64,000 bases of DNA from Flavobacterium sp. YO12 (GCF_004119495.1 NZ_NRQU01000006.1:62001-126000), one strand, 5' to 3'. Positions 53,919 through 63,028 are shown, counted from the stretch's first letter. Program-made: numbers and translations. Notes: generated from the sequence alone by a model not told the origin.

Positions 53919-54428
53919 TTATTTATTCATGACATCAATACACTTGTAGAAACGTTTTGTATAATGTTCCGTATCCAAAGCTGTAATGGTAACTTTTTGT
54001 GCTTTTCCAGATGAGGCGTGAATAAATTTAGACTGCATTCCATTTGCTTCACATATTATTCCAACATGGCCAACTACATTTCTGTTCTTGTATCCATAAA
54101 AAACTAAAACATCACCAACTTTAAATTCTTCAGGTTTTAAAGCGGTTCCAAGATTTTTGTAACCACCGGAACTTCTTGGTAAATTCATGCCGAAGTTTTT
54201 AAAAACATAACCTACAAAACCAGAACAATCAAATCCTTTTTTGGGATCATTGCTGGCGTATTTGTATGGTATGCCTAAGCTTTTCTTAGCATATTCGATA
54301 ATAGAATCTCGGTTAATTTCGGTTTGTATTTTTGGATTAGAAAAAGCAGTTTGTTGTTCGCTCTTTTTTAAAGTAAAAGAAGAAAATATAGTAAAAGATA
54401 GTAAAGCTATAAGGAGATACGATTTCAT
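53919..54428 (-). CDS. NlpC/P60 family peptidoglycan endopeptidase
   Basis: This 169-residue protein has a signal peptide (MKSYLLIALLSFTIFSSFTL) and a NlpC/P60 papain-like domain. The catalytic cysteine is C68 in GFDCSGFVGYVF, and the histidines are H121 in VVGHVGII and H137 in FIHASSG. It cleaves gamma-D-Glu-diaminopimelate bonds in peptidoglycan stems. No SH3 or LysM domains are present. It is convergent with the L,D-transpeptidase. Confidence 0.93.
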   Translation of the reverse strand: MKSYLLIALLSFTIFSSFTLKKSEQQTAFSNPKIQTEINRDSIIEYAKKSLGIPYKYASNDPKKGFDCSGFVGYVFKNFGMNLPRSSGGYKNLGTALKPEEFKVGDVLVFYGYKNRNVVGHVGIICEANGMQSKFIHASSGKAQKVTITALDTEHYTKRFYKCIDVMNK

Positions 54429-54693
54429 TTTTTATAAGAAGAAAATATTTAAACGATAAAGATAGGTTCTAAAAATTGTAAATCAAAAGAATGGTGTTTA
54501 TTATTTGTAAGAATTAACTGTTTCAAAGACCTTCTTTAGTGTGTTAAAGTATATGTTTTTATTACTTTTGGATATTTTAGATAGATTGTTTCAAAAAATT
54601 TTAGGAATCGCATTTGTGTTTTAACAAATAAATTATGTTTAGCAAAAAAGGGGGCTAATAAAAAATAATATATTTAAGTTTGTTTTCTTTCTG

Positions 54694-56040
54694 TTGATTT
54701 CCAATACTATGATGGCAAACATTACACTTCCAAATTTTTTTGGTGATAATATGGTTTTACAGCGCAGCTCAAAAGTGAAAATGTGGGGTTGGGCAAATCC
54801 GAATGAGGAAATCAAATTGGTTTCGAGTTGGAATAATCAAGAGTATAAAACTGTTGCTGATAGTGAGGCAAAATGGGAGTTTTACATTAAAACACCTGAA
54901 GCTGGAGGACCTTTTACAATCGTAATAAAAGGCTTTAATGAAGTTGTTTTAAAAAATATTTTGATTGGAGAAGTTTGGCTTTGTGCAGGACAATCAAATA
55001 TGGAAATGTCTGTTGACTGGGGAATTGATGATGGTGAAGAAGAGGCAAAGAATGCCTCAAATTCAAATATCCGCTTTTATACCGTTCCAAAATTGACAGC
55101 CCTAACTCCGCAGCATAATTTATATGGGAATTGGGCAGAATCGACTCCAGAAACCATGAGAAATTTTAGCGCCATTGGCTATTTCTTTGCTAAGCGCTTG
55201 CAGGAAGAAGATTTAAAAAATGTTCCAATTGGATTGATTTCTTCAAATTGGGGAGGAACTCCCGCAGAGATTTGGATGCCAGAAGAAGTTGTACAAAATA
55301 ATCCTGTTTTGTTGGAAAGTGCCAAGAAATTAAATAAGCAAGAATACGATCCACATTTGCCTGGACGCGCTTATAATGCAATGATTCATCCTTTTGCAGG
55401 ATTTAAAATTGCCGGCACACTTTGGTATCAAGGAGAATCAAATGTTGGTTCGTTGGTTTATGATAAGGCATTATCCGCTTTGATCGCTTCGTGGAGAAGG
55501 GAATGGAATGACGAATTTCCTTTTTACTTCGTTCAAATAGCTCCTTTTAAAGCAGGAGCAAATAATTTTTCGAATGTTATAGTTAGAAATTCTCAAAGAA
55601 AAATTTTGAAAGAAGTCTCGAAAACTGGAATGGTTTTGACTTCGGACATTTCGGATACGATTGATATTCATCCAAAAAATAAAAAAGAAGTTGGAATTCG
55701 TTTAGCAAATTTAGCTTTGGCTGAAACCTATAAAATCAATTTAAGTTTAGTTAATGGGCCGCTTTTTAAGGAAATTAAAATAGAGAAAAATACAGTAGAA
55801 GTTTCTTTTGACTATGCTGAAGGATTGCATTTCAAGAATAAAAATTCTAAACAATTTGAAGTCGCTGGAGCTGATGGGGTTTTCTATTTTGCCGAAGCAT
55901 CAATAAAAAATAGTAGAGTTGTTTTGATATGCAAAAAAGTAGATAATCCTCAAAAAGTCAGATTTGCTTGGGGAAATACAATACAATCCGACTTGTTTAA
56001 TGAAGCAAATCTGCCAGCTTCTTGTTTTATTACAGAGTAG
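54694..56040 (+). CDS. Sialate O-acetylesterase, N-terminus probably frameshifted
   Basis: This esterase removes O-acetyl groups from sialic acids or other sugars. It has the SASA active-site motif LCAGQSNMEMSV (GQSNM serine), a GTPAEIW segment and the LWYQGESNVGS block. The visible frame starts with a TTG (residues ISNTMMANIT) and lacks a full signal peptide. In-frame codons upstream encode KNNIFKFVFFLLIS, a signal core, without a start. Adding one base in the run AAAAAAGGGGG (54644-54654) would join an ATG at 54635 and complete it. It stands alone. Confidence 0.87.
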   Translation: MISNTMMANITLPNFFGDNMVLQRSSKVKMWGWANPNEEIKLVSSWNNQEYKTVADSEAKWEFYIKTPEAGGPFTIVIKGFNEVVLKNILIGEVWLCAGQSNMEMSVDWGIDDGEEEAKNASNSNIRFYTVPKLTALTPQHNLYGNWAESTPETMRNFSAIGYFFAKRLQEEDLKNVPIGLISSNWGGTPAEIWMPEEVVQNNPVLLESAKKLNKQEYDPHLPGRAYNAMIHPFAGFKIAGTLWYQGESNVGSLVYDKALSALIASWRREWNDEFPFYFVQIAPFKAGANNFSNVIVRNSQRKILKEVSKTGMVLTSDISDTIDIHPKNKKEVGIRLANLALAETYKINLSLVNGPLFKEIKIEKNTVEVSFDYAEGLHFKNKNSKQFEVAGADGVFYFAEASIKNSRVVLICKKVDNPQKVRFAWGNTIQSDLFNEANLPASCFITE

Positions 56041-56147
56041 AAGGAATTTTTAAAGTTCTTTTACAGCTTTAAGTTGTTTTGTTTTTTACTCGACAAGATC
56101 AAGTTGAAACGGACAATGAATAATACTTAAGTGTAAGTTTTTATTTA

Positions 56148-56155
56148 TATCTTTG
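56148..56155 (+). promoter_or_regulatory. Possible -7 box of the HdeD-like gene
   Basis: TATCTTTG matches TAnnTTTG. It lies 103 bases before the ATG, which would give a long leader. Confidence 0.4.
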
Positions 56156-56258
56156 AAAGACAGCGATATAAGAAGAGCTGAGAAGTGGTTTTTATGACGT
56201 TGATTTTAAAGGTAAGCTGAAAACTTTATAGAGTAGGCACGATTTTAAAAGTATACTT

Positions 56259-56825
56259 ATGGAAAATTCTTTATTTAAAAAAGTAAAAAAAGCTATTGAT
56301 TACTGGTATATTCCTTTATTAGTTGGATTACTGTTTGTTGGAATCGGAATTTGGTCTTTTATGACGCCGTTGGCAGCTTATTTAACTCTTGCGTTTCTCT
56401 TTAGTGTTTCGTTTTTAGGAAGCGGAATTTTTGAAATCATTTTTGCTCTTTCAAACAGAAAGAAAATCGACAATTGGGGATGGACATTAGCATCCGGGAT
56501 TATAGGTTTAGTAGTAGGAATATTGCTGGTTATTAATCCGCTGATTTCAATTACTCTGCTTCCGCTTTATGTAGGTTTTGTAATTCTATTTCGCTCTATA
56601 ATGGCTATAGTTATTGCCTTTAATTTAAAGAGTTATGCCGTTTCTGATTGGGGAAATCTTTTGATTCTAGGAATACTGGGAACTATATTTTCGTTTGTAT
56701 TATTATGGAATCCAGTTTTTGCAGGACTTTCATTAGTATATTGGACTGCTTTTGCTTTTATTGCTCTTGGAATTTTTTATATTTATTTTTCTTTCAAATT
56801 AAAGAGAATACATGATATGCATTAA
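56259..56825 (+). CDS. HdeD/DUF308 family membrane protein
   Basis: This 188-residue protein has six hydrophobic helices in three hairpin pairs, typical of the DUF308/HdeD family (PLLVGLLFVGIGIWSFMTPL, then GIIGLVVGILLVINPLIS and YWTAFAFIALGIFYIYFS). E. coli HdeD helps with acid resistance at high cell density, but most members have no assigned role. It has a terminator downstream. Confidence 0.9.
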   Translation: MENSLFKKVKKAIDYWYIPLLVGLLFVGIGIWSFMTPLAAYLTLAFLFSVSFLGSGIFEIIFALSNRKKIDNWGWTLASGIIGLVVGILLVINPLISITLLPLYVGFVILFRSIMAIVIAFNLKSYAVSDWGNLLILGILGTIFSFVLLWNPVFAGLSLVYWTAFAFIALGIFYIYFSFKLKRIHDMH

Positions 56826-56850
56826 GATGATTTTAATTCTTAGATAACAC

Positions 56851-56890
56851 AAACCCGATAGTTTTTATAAATCTGTCGGGTTTGTTTTTT
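56851..56890 (+). terminator. Terminator after the HdeD-like gene
   Basis: AAACCCGATAG and CTGTCGGGTTT form a stem followed by GTTTTTT. Confidence 0.8.
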
Positions 56891-56994
56891 GAGTCGAAAT
56901 AAAAAAATAAGTATCTTTCGATGGTTAAACCTAGAAAAGGCTATTAAATCTTTTTAGGGTTATTTGGTAGAATATTTAATCTCAATTTTAGATA

Positions 56995-57951
56995 ATGAAA
57001 TACAACAGATGCGGAAGAAGCGGTTTATTACTGCCTGAAATTTCCTTAGGATTATGGCATAACTTTGGGTCAGTAGATAATTTTGAAAATGCAGAAAGTA
57101 TTGCTGTAGAAGCTTTTGATAAAGGAATTACACATTATGATTTGGCTAATAATTATGGCCCGGTTCCGGGTTCTGCTGAAACAAATTTTGGTAAAATTTT
57201 ATGGCATAATTTTCAGGGAAATTTACGTGATGAAATTATCATTTCAACAAAAGCAGGTTATACAATGTGGGATGGACCTTATGGCGATTGGGGATCTAGA
57301 AAATATTTGCTGTCAAGCTTAGATCAAAGTCTAAAAAGGATGAAGGTAGATTACGTAGATATTTTTTATTCACATCGTCCTGATCCTGAAACGCCAATTG
57401 AAGAAACAATGATGGCGTTGGATTATGCAGTAAGAAGCGGTAAAGCACTTTATGTTGGAATCAGTAATTATTCGGCGGAGCAAACTCGTGCAGCGGTTGA
57501 TGTTTTAAAGCAATTAGGTACACCATGTTTAATTCATCAAGCAAAATACTCTATGTTAGAACGCTGGGTAGAAAATGGATTGTTGGATGTTTTAGAAGAG
57601 AAAGGAGTAGGCTGTATTGCATTTTCGCCTTTGGCACAAGGACTTTTAACGGATAAATATTTAAACGGAATCCCAGAAAATTCTAGAGCGCATAATCCAA
57701 ACGGACACTTGAAGGAGGATGAGGTTACACAAGAACGCATTCAGAAATTGATTCAATTAAATGAAATTGCTAAAAACAGAAATCAATCTTTGGCGCAGAT
57801 GGCATTGGCTTGGCTACAAAAAGATAAACGAATTACGTCTGTTTTGATTGGTGCGAGTTCTGTAAAGCAATTAAATAATAATATAGATTGTTTGCAAAAA
57901 TTAGAGTTTACCCCTGATGAATTGAATGCAATTAAAAGGATATTAGCATAG
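56995..57951 (+). CDS. Aldo/keto reductase, YghZ-like
   Basis: This 318-residue oxidoreductase has the AKR TIM barrel. Conserved residues are visible in HYDLANNYGPVPGSAE (D and Y), IISTKAGYTM (K) and DIFYSHRPDPETP (H). The NADPH-binding part near the C-terminus is TSVLIGASSVKQLNNN. It resembles the YghZ subgroup, which reduces L-glyceraldehyde 3-phosphate and methylglyoxal, but is shorter than E. coli YghZ (about 346). It is a single gene before a terminator. Confidence 0.92.
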   Translation: MKYNRCGRSGLLLPEISLGLWHNFGSVDNFENAESIAVEAFDKGITHYDLANNYGPVPGSAETNFGKILWHNFQGNLRDEIIISTKAGYTMWDGPYGDWGSRKYLLSSLDQSLKRMKVDYVDIFYSHRPDPETPIEETMMALDYAVRSGKALYVGISNYSAEQTRAAVDVLKQLGTPCLIHQAKYSMLERWVENGLLDVLEEKGVGCIAFSPLAQGLLTDKYLNGIPENSRAHNPNGHLKEDEVTQERIQKLIQLNEIAKNRNQSLAQMALAWLQKDKRITSVLIGASSVKQLNNNIDCLQKLEFTPDELNAIKRILA

Positions 57952-57978
57952 AATAATATCTAATTTAGATAAAAATAA

Positions 57979-58007
57979 AACGCACTGCAATAGCAGTGCG
58001 TTTTTGG
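57979..58007 (+). terminator. Terminator after the aldo/keto reductase gene
   Basis: AACGCACTGC/GCAGTGCGTT with an AATA loop is followed by T. Confidence 0.88.
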
Positions 58008-58169
58008 TTATATATAGTATAATCTGTGACACTTAATTGTGTCTACATTGTTACTGTAAAAGTTTTTGAATACTATTCGTTTTAAAGTTGTTTCTGTTTT
58101 TTGGAGAGATAAAGAGTATAGAATAAAAGTGCGTGAAATTTAAATAAGTATAATAGTTAAGAATAAAGT

Positions 58170-58220
58170 CATTTTTGCGGTTTGGAAACCTGTTCAAATT
58201 TCGGACAGGTTTTTTGTTTT
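58170..58220 (+). ncRNA. Possible very short transcript (promoter followed by terminator)
   Basis: CATTTTTG (58171-58178) differs from the TAnnTTTG -7 box by one base. About eight bases later the stem AACCTGT/ACAGGTT with a T tail (58187-58220) begins. A stable short RNA or a plain terminator is possible; no independent evidence supports a transcript. Confidence 0.25.
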
Positions 58221-58751
58221 TAAAGGGTAATTGGTCGTGTAAAAAGCGACCTTTTTTAAAGTATTCATAGTTGTTATTTTTGTAGGAATTTTTACGATTT
58301 GTTTTTGAGTGACTGTGTTGTTTTGTAAAAATGATGTTTCGTTGTTATTTATGTTTTGTTTTTAATCAACCCTATTTTTTAACGGGTAAAGTTATTTTTG
58401 AGTGATTTAAAAAGCTAATTTCCGTGTTTTATTATTGTTATTTTTTGTTTTACCCTTGTTTTTGTGGTGTTATTTTCAGAATTGAGTTATTGAATTTTTA
58501 AAAACGAAACCTTATAAATGTCAAATAATGATTATTGATGTTTTAATTTTTGTAATCCGTAATTCTTCGTTTAAAAAGCCAAAAAAGTAGTTTTCAATTA
58601 TTCTACTCATGCAAAAGTTAATAAATTCGCTAATGAAAATGAGGAGGTTTTACAGGCAGATTCAAGGTTTTAAAAATGACTTATACTATTAAATAGATAT
58701 ATAAAAGATTAACTAACCAAAATCAATTAATAACTAAAAACCAATTAACAC

Positions 58752-59822
58752 ATGAAAAAAGTATTTTACATTTTAGCCGCGACGTTAACGAGTTCTTTTG
58801 CTTTTGCCCAAGATGATGAAACGAAAACTTCGCCGGCAACAACTTGGGGAGGGTCTGCAGATGCTTACTATAAATATGATTTTTCGAAACAAATGAACGG
58901 ATTAACGAGCTTTACCAACTCGCAAGATTCGTTTGAATTAGGAATGGCGTCGATAGAGGCGGGACATACATTTGGAAAAGCTTCTGTTTTTGTAGACTTA
59001 GGCTTTGGAAAAAGAGCAGGAGAGTTCTCCTATAATGAAACGACTGATAAAGATATAACAGCAAAATTTTTGATCAAACAATTGTTTTTTACTTACCAAA
59101 TTACTGATAAATTTAAAGTTGTAGCAGGTAGTTTTGGAACTCATATTGGATATGAAGTTTTAGATGCTGTCGATAATAAAAACTACAGCATGTCTTATGC
59201 TTTTTCTTATGGTCCATTTTTTAATACCGGTGTAAAAGCACAATATACTTCAGGAAAGTTTACTGCGATGTTTGGTATAACTAATCCTACTGATTTTAAA
59301 TCGGCAATGGACGCGGGTTCTACTCAAAAAACATATATAGGTCAGTTAGGATATATTGGTGAAACTGGAAGTGCTTATTTGAATTTTACTTCAGGCAGCA
59401 GTAATCCATCTTCTTTAGAGAATAAAACACAGTTTGATTTTGTTGCGTCAAAAACAATAAGCGACAGCTTTGGACTTGGATTTAATGCAACTTATGCTAA
59501 AACCAAAAATGATATTTCAAGTGTAGATGATGGTGAGTGGTTTTCTTTAGTAGGTTATGCAAATTATGCATTTTCGCCATCATTACTTTTAGCTTATAGA
59601 ATGGAATATTTTGATGCAAAAAGTGCTGCTCCAAGTTTAGGAACTTTAACTGGATCAAATGTTTTTGCTAATACAGCTTCTTTAAATTATAAAGTTGGAA
59701 AACTGACTATTATTCCAGAGATAAGATACGATGCCGCATCAGAGGACATCTTTTTAGATAAAGATGCTGCTCCAACCGGCGGATCATTCTATGCTCTTCT
59801 TGCTACAACATACTCTTTCTAG
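58752..59822 (+). CDS. Outer-membrane beta-barrel porin
   Basis: This 356-residue protein has a signal peptide (KKVFYILAATLTSSFAFAQ). The mature part is all alternating strands (WGGSADAYYKYDFSK, FVDLGFGKRAG, FSLVGYANYAFSPSLLLAYR) and ends in FYALLATTYSF, with the terminal phenylalanine of outer-membrane barrels. It resembles porins that in other flavobacteria lie beside ammonium transporters, although no such gene is seen here. The substrate is not known. The leader is long. Confidence 0.85.
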   Translation: MKKVFYILAATLTSSFAFAQDDETKTSPATTWGGSADAYYKYDFSKQMNGLTSFTNSQDSFELGMASIEAGHTFGKASVFVDLGFGKRAGEFSYNETTDKDITAKFLIKQLFFTYQITDKFKVVAGSFGTHIGYEVLDAVDNKNYSMSYAFSYGPFFNTGVKAQYTSGKFTAMFGITNPTDFKSAMDAGSTQKTYIGQLGYIGETGSAYLNFTSGSSNPSSLENKTQFDFVASKTISDSFGLGFNATYAKTKNDISSVDDGEWFSLVGYANYAFSPSLLLAYRMEYFDAKSAAPSLGTLTGSNVFANTASLNYKVGKLTIIPEIRYDAASEDIFLDKDAAPTGGSFYALLATTYSF

Positions 59823-59853
59823 AGATAAAGATTGATATTTTTTTTTTTTTTGG

Positions 59854-59892
59854 AGCTGTCGAAACATATTAATGTTTTGGCAGCTTTTTTAT
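59854..59892 (+). terminator. Terminator after the porin gene
   Basis: AGCTGTCGAAACAT and ATGTTTTGGCAGCT pair with one GT wobble and are followed by six T. Confidence 0.85.
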
Positions 59893-60096
59893 TAGAATGT
59901 CTTTCTCTTTTGCTGCAGATTAAAAAAATGAAAAAAGATTTATGTGCTTTGTTTGATGTTTTACCGTAGTACGTTAATTATGAGAAATTAACGAAATGCA
60001 TAGTATGACGATTTCTAATCTGTATTTAAATTCGTTTTTTAATTTTTGATAATTGGTGTTCGTGCTGGCAAATTGTGGGAACTAAAAGGAACAAAA

Positions 60097-60135
60097 AAAG
60101 CGCATTTCTAAAATTGTAGAAATGCGCTTTTGTAT
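60097..60135. terminator. Terminator for the amidase transcript (bidirectional form)
   Basis: AAAAGCGCATTTCT/AGAAATGCGCTTTT is a perfect stem. It lies 15 bases beyond the amidase stop on the minus strand. Confidence 0.9.
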
Positions 60136-60149
60136 TTTGTGAATACTAT

Positions 60150-61055
60150 TTATTGAACTTGTTTCTTATAAATCGAATAAATAGTGTCTATTGTTTTTCG
60201 GTCTAAAGTGGCAGTTACATCAGTTTGAATATAATGCAGTTTAAAAGCCATAATAGCTGCCGAAAGATTTTTAGTGTTATATCCTATTATTCTTAGTGCA
60301 GGCTCTATTTTAAAGTCAAAAGGAGCTTCTTCTAGTACAACATCCGGCCAAATTCCAAAACCTTTCTCAGCTAAAGTTTTCCAAGGGAACAGTGCACTTG
60401 GGTCTTGTTTTCTGCCAGGAGCAATATCAGCATGCCCTAATATGTTTTGAGTTGGAATATTGTAATCTTTTTTAAGCTTGGTTAAAAGAGCAACTAAACT
60501 GCTAATTTGAGCTTCTGTAAACGGTTTGAATCCATTGTTGTCAAGTTCAATCCCGATTGAAGTAGAATTCAAATCAGTATTTTTTCCCCAAGTAGCATTT
60601 CCTGCGTGCCAAGCTCTTAGATAATCGTTTAGCATTTGAACTACTTTTCCGTTTTCAGAAATAATATAGTGCGCGCTTACTTGTGTTTTAACTTTGGTAA
60701 AAGTATTAATCGTTTGCTGAAGTGAATCTTGAGCGGTGTGATGAATAATAATAAAGCTAGGTTTCCTTAAGTTAAAGTTTACCGTACCAACCCATTCTGT
60801 ATTTATTCCATTTTGTAAAGCTGTAGATCCAGTTTTTGATAAAGTATCTTTAATAATGCCCAGTTGAGCAGCATACGAAGTATCAATGATTACTGGTGTT
60901 ATTGGCGGAATAGATTGAGGTTCTTTGCTTGTAATTTGATTCTCCAGAGTTTTAAGCTGTTGATCGTAAGCTTTTTCGGTATTCTTGTAAGGATTTGTTG
61001 AGCAAGAAGTAATTATAATTGCTAAAAATAGATAACAAAAATGTTTTTTTGCCAT
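60150..61055 (-). CDS. N-acetylmuramoyl-L-alanine amidase (Amidase_2), lipoprotein
   Basis: I choose the ATG giving MAKKHFCYLFLAIIITSCS, a lipoprotein signal with lipid cysteine in TSCS; an upstream ATG adds 11 residues. The 301-residue enzyme has an AmpD/PGRP-type zinc domain: FIIIHHTAQDS (first Zn histidine), SIGIELDNNG and LGHADIAPGRKQDPSALFPW (second histidine plus Asp/Lys). It cleaves the amide between muramic acid and L-alanine in peptidoglycan. The C-terminal about 70 residues are a separate small domain. It follows a GYGN-repeat protein gene. Confidence 0.92.
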   Translation of the reverse strand: MAKKHFCYLFLAIIITSCSTNPYKNTEKAYDQQLKTLENQITSKEPQSIPPITPVIIDTSYAAQLGIIKDTLSKTGSTALQNGINTEWVGTVNFNLRKPSFIIIHHTAQDSLQQTINTFTKVKTQVSAHYIISENGKVVQMLNDYLRAWHAGNATWGKNTDLNSTSIGIELDNNGFKPFTEAQISSLVALLTKLKKDYNIPTQNILGHADIAPGRKQDPSALFPWKTLAEKGFGIWPDVVLEEAPFDFKIEPALRIIGYNTKNLSAAIMAFKLHYIQTDVTATLDRKTIDTIYSIYKKQVQ

Positions 61056-61088
61056 GGTTAGTTGCATTTTATGGTGAAGTTTGAGCAA

Positions 61089-61655
61089 TTATTCTTGCCC
61101 TTTTTCTACAGGTTTGTCTTCTTCTTTTTCTTTGTTATCTTTTGAATCTTTTTTCTTTTTTGATTTAGAAGGTTTTTTGATTTCTTTAAAGTTCTCCATG
61201 AAAGTAGTGTACTTTGCAACTTGATCAGGATTTAAAAAAGCACCTATTTTTTTATTTGTACTTTCTCTTAGAGCTTTTATTTGTTCAATTTTTACTTCTT
61301 GGCTGCTGCTTTCATTTTTTAAAAGAATACCTTGCTCTCTCATACTGTCAGCCAAAACATTTGTTATTGCAATTACCTGTAATTCGTCTAAATTAACAGC
61401 TGGTTTCATTTGTTCAACAATTAATGAAGCAGTTTCTTCTACAGGAACTTCTTTAGGTTTACTTGGAGTACTTTGTGGTCCTTGCATCATGCTTCTGTCC
61501 ATTCCCATTCCGCCGCCTCGTCCGTAGCCATTTCCATAACCGTTCCCGTAACCATTTCCATAGCCATTATTATATCCGTTTCCGTATTGAGCAGAAACAG
61601 AATTGAAGCAGAATATGGTGAAAACCAAAAGAAATAAAGATTGTGTAGCTTTCAT
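61089..61655 (-). CDS. Secreted protein with GYGN repeats and a lysine-rich tail
   Basis: This 188-residue protein has a signal peptide (MKATQSLFLLVFTIFCFNS). A Gly/Tyr/Asn run with repeated GNGY units (about residues 24-45) and a Gly/Met patch follow. The middle is helical (ASLIVEQMKPAVNLDELQVI, FLNPDQVAKYTTFMENFK), resembling LTXXQ/CpxP-like or Spy-type helical repeats. The tail is Lys/Asp/Glu-rich (KSKKKKDSKDNKEKEED). No catalytic motif is seen. It is upstream of the amidase and downstream of rimO on the same strand. Confidence 0.75.
   Translation of the reverse strand: MKATQSLFLLVFTIFCFNSVSAQYGNGYNNGYGNGYGNGYGNGYGRGGGMGMDRSMMQGPQSTPSKPKEVPVEETASLIVEQMKPAVNLDELQVIAITNVLADSMREQGILLKNESSSQEVKIEQIKALRESTNKKIGAFLNPDQVAKYTTFMENFKEIKKPSKSKKKKDSKDNKEKEEDKPVEKGQE
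61520..61585 (-). repeat. Short-period tandem repeat coding for GNGY units
   Basis: Twelve-base units (CCATTTCCATAA and variants, plus-strand reading) encode repeated YGNG. Slippage could change the copy number. Confidence 0.6.
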
Positions 61656-61698
61656 ATAAAAAGTTTTTTATCTAAAATTGATAATTATTTAGGTAAAT

Positions 61699-63009
61699 TT
61701 AAGCAGGTTCTCCGTATAAATCAAATTCTGTAGCTTCAATTATGCGTATATTAACAAATTCTCCTGTTTTTACATAATGTTTAGAAGCGTCTATTAAAAC
61801 TTCATTGTCAACATCAGGACTGTCAAATTCTGTTCTTCCTACAAAATGTGCACCTTCTTTTCTGTCGATAATACATTTATAAACTTGTCCTACTTTTTCT
61901 TGATTTAAATCCCATGAAATTTGAGACTGTAATTCCATAATTTCATTAGCTCTTGCTTGTTTCACGTCGTCTGGAACATCATCTTCTAGTAAATAGGCAT
62001 GCGTGTTTTCTTCATGAGAATAAGCAAAACATCCCATTCTGTCAAATTTCATTTCCTGAACAAAATCTTTCAAAATTTCAAAATCCTCCTGAGTTTCACC
62101 TGGATAGCCAACGATTAAAGTTGTTCTAATTGCCATTCCTGGAACTGCAGCGCGGAAATCTTTTAATAATTGTGTTGTTTTAGCTTGTGTTGTACCACGA
62201 CGCATTGATTTTAAAATAGAATCTGAAATATGCTGTAATGGAATATCAATGTAATTACAAATTTTAGGTTCGCGTTTCATTAATTCCAAAACATCCATCG
62301 GGAAACCAGTAGGATAAGCATAATGCAGACGAATCCATTCAATGCCTTCTACTTTCGCCAATTCTTCTAATAATTCAGCAAGATTTCTTTTTTTATAAAG
62401 GTCTAAACCGTAATAGGTTAAGTCTTGAGCGATTAGTATTAATTCTTTAACGCCGTTTTTTGCTAAACCTTGTGCTTCTTTAACTAATTTTTCAATTGGT
62501 TGTGAAATATGTGATCCACGCATCAACGGAATAGCACAAAAACTGCAAGGTCTGTCGCAGCCTTCAGCAATTTTTAAATAAGCATAATTTTTAGGAGTTG
62601 TTGTTAGTCTTTCCCCTAATAATTCATGTTTATAATCGGCTCCTAAAGCTTTTAACAGCTGAGGTAATTCAGTTGTACCAAAATATTGATCTACATTCGG
62701 GATTTCTTTTTCTAAGTCTGGTCTATAGCGTTCAGATAAACATCCAGTTACAAAAACTTTATCAACTAAACCTTTGTCTTTTTTATCAGCATATTCCAAA
62801 ATCATATTAACTGATTCTGCTTTTGCATTATCAATAAACCCACAAGTGTTAATTACAATAATGTTTCCTTCATCCTTAGTGGCTTCATGAGTAACTTCTT
62901 TACCGTTTGCACGAAGTTGTCCCATAAGCACTTCACTATCATATACATTTTTTGAACACCCAAGAGTGATTACGTTAATTTTGTTCTTTTTTAAAGACTT
63001 GGTTCTCAT
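61699..63009 (-). CDS. rimO: Ribosomal protein S12 methylthiotransferase RimO
   Basis: RimO adds a methylthio group to an aspartate of ribosomal protein S12. The N-terminal MTTase domain has cysteines C18 (LGCSKNVYDSE), C56 (NTCGFIDNA) and C90 (TGCLSERY), and the radical SAM motif CDRPCSFC gives C151, C155 and C158, both cluster sets intact. A TRAM-type domain fills the C-terminus. The 436-residue length is normal. A TAATTTTG box is 19 bases upstream. Confidence 0.97.
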   Translation of the reverse strand: MRTKSLKKNKINVITLGCSKNVYDSEVLMGQLRANGKEVTHEATKDEGNIIVINTCGFIDNAKAESVNMILEYADKKDKGLVDKVFVTGCLSERYRPDLEKEIPNVDQYFGTTELPQLLKALGADYKHELLGERLTTTPKNYAYLKIAEGCDRPCSFCAIPLMRGSHISQPIEKLVKEAQGLAKNGVKELILIAQDLTYYGLDLYKKRNLAELLEELAKVEGIEWIRLHYAYPTGFPMDVLELMKREPKICNYIDIPLQHISDSILKSMRRGTTQAKTTQLLKDFRAAVPGMAIRTTLIVGYPGETQEDFEILKDFVQEMKFDRMGCFAYSHEENTHAYLLEDDVPDDVKQARANEIMELQSQISWDLNQEKVGQVYKCIIDRKEGAHFVGRTEFDSPDVDNEVLIDASKHYVKTGEFVNIRIIEATEFDLYGEPA

Positions 63010-63028
63010 ACTTTTATAAATTGGAGTG

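Larger units (their letters stand above)
57952..58751. other. Long gene-free region upstream of the porin gene
   Basis: This 800-base AT-rich gap has no credible reading frame. It holds the aldo/keto reductase terminator, a promoter-plus-hairpin unit near 58170-58220, and a TATTTTTG at 58275-58282 that could begin a long leader of the porin gene. No sigma-54 (TGGCAC-N5-TTGCA) site was seen. Confidence 0.65.
59823..60149. other. Gene-free spacer between porin and amidase genes
   Basis: This 327-base spacer holds a 14-T run near 59838, two terminators and AT-rich filler. I see no frame. Confidence 0.7.

Noticed and set aside
58752..59822. Nitrogen-regulated sigma-54 promoter for the porin
   Set aside because: No TGGCAC-N5-TTGCA-like site was found upstream, and no ammonium transporter gene is adjacent.
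61530..61590. Possible CRISPR-like array in the GYGN-coding repeat
   Set aside because: The units are 12 bases with no spacers and are in frame with a secreted protein.
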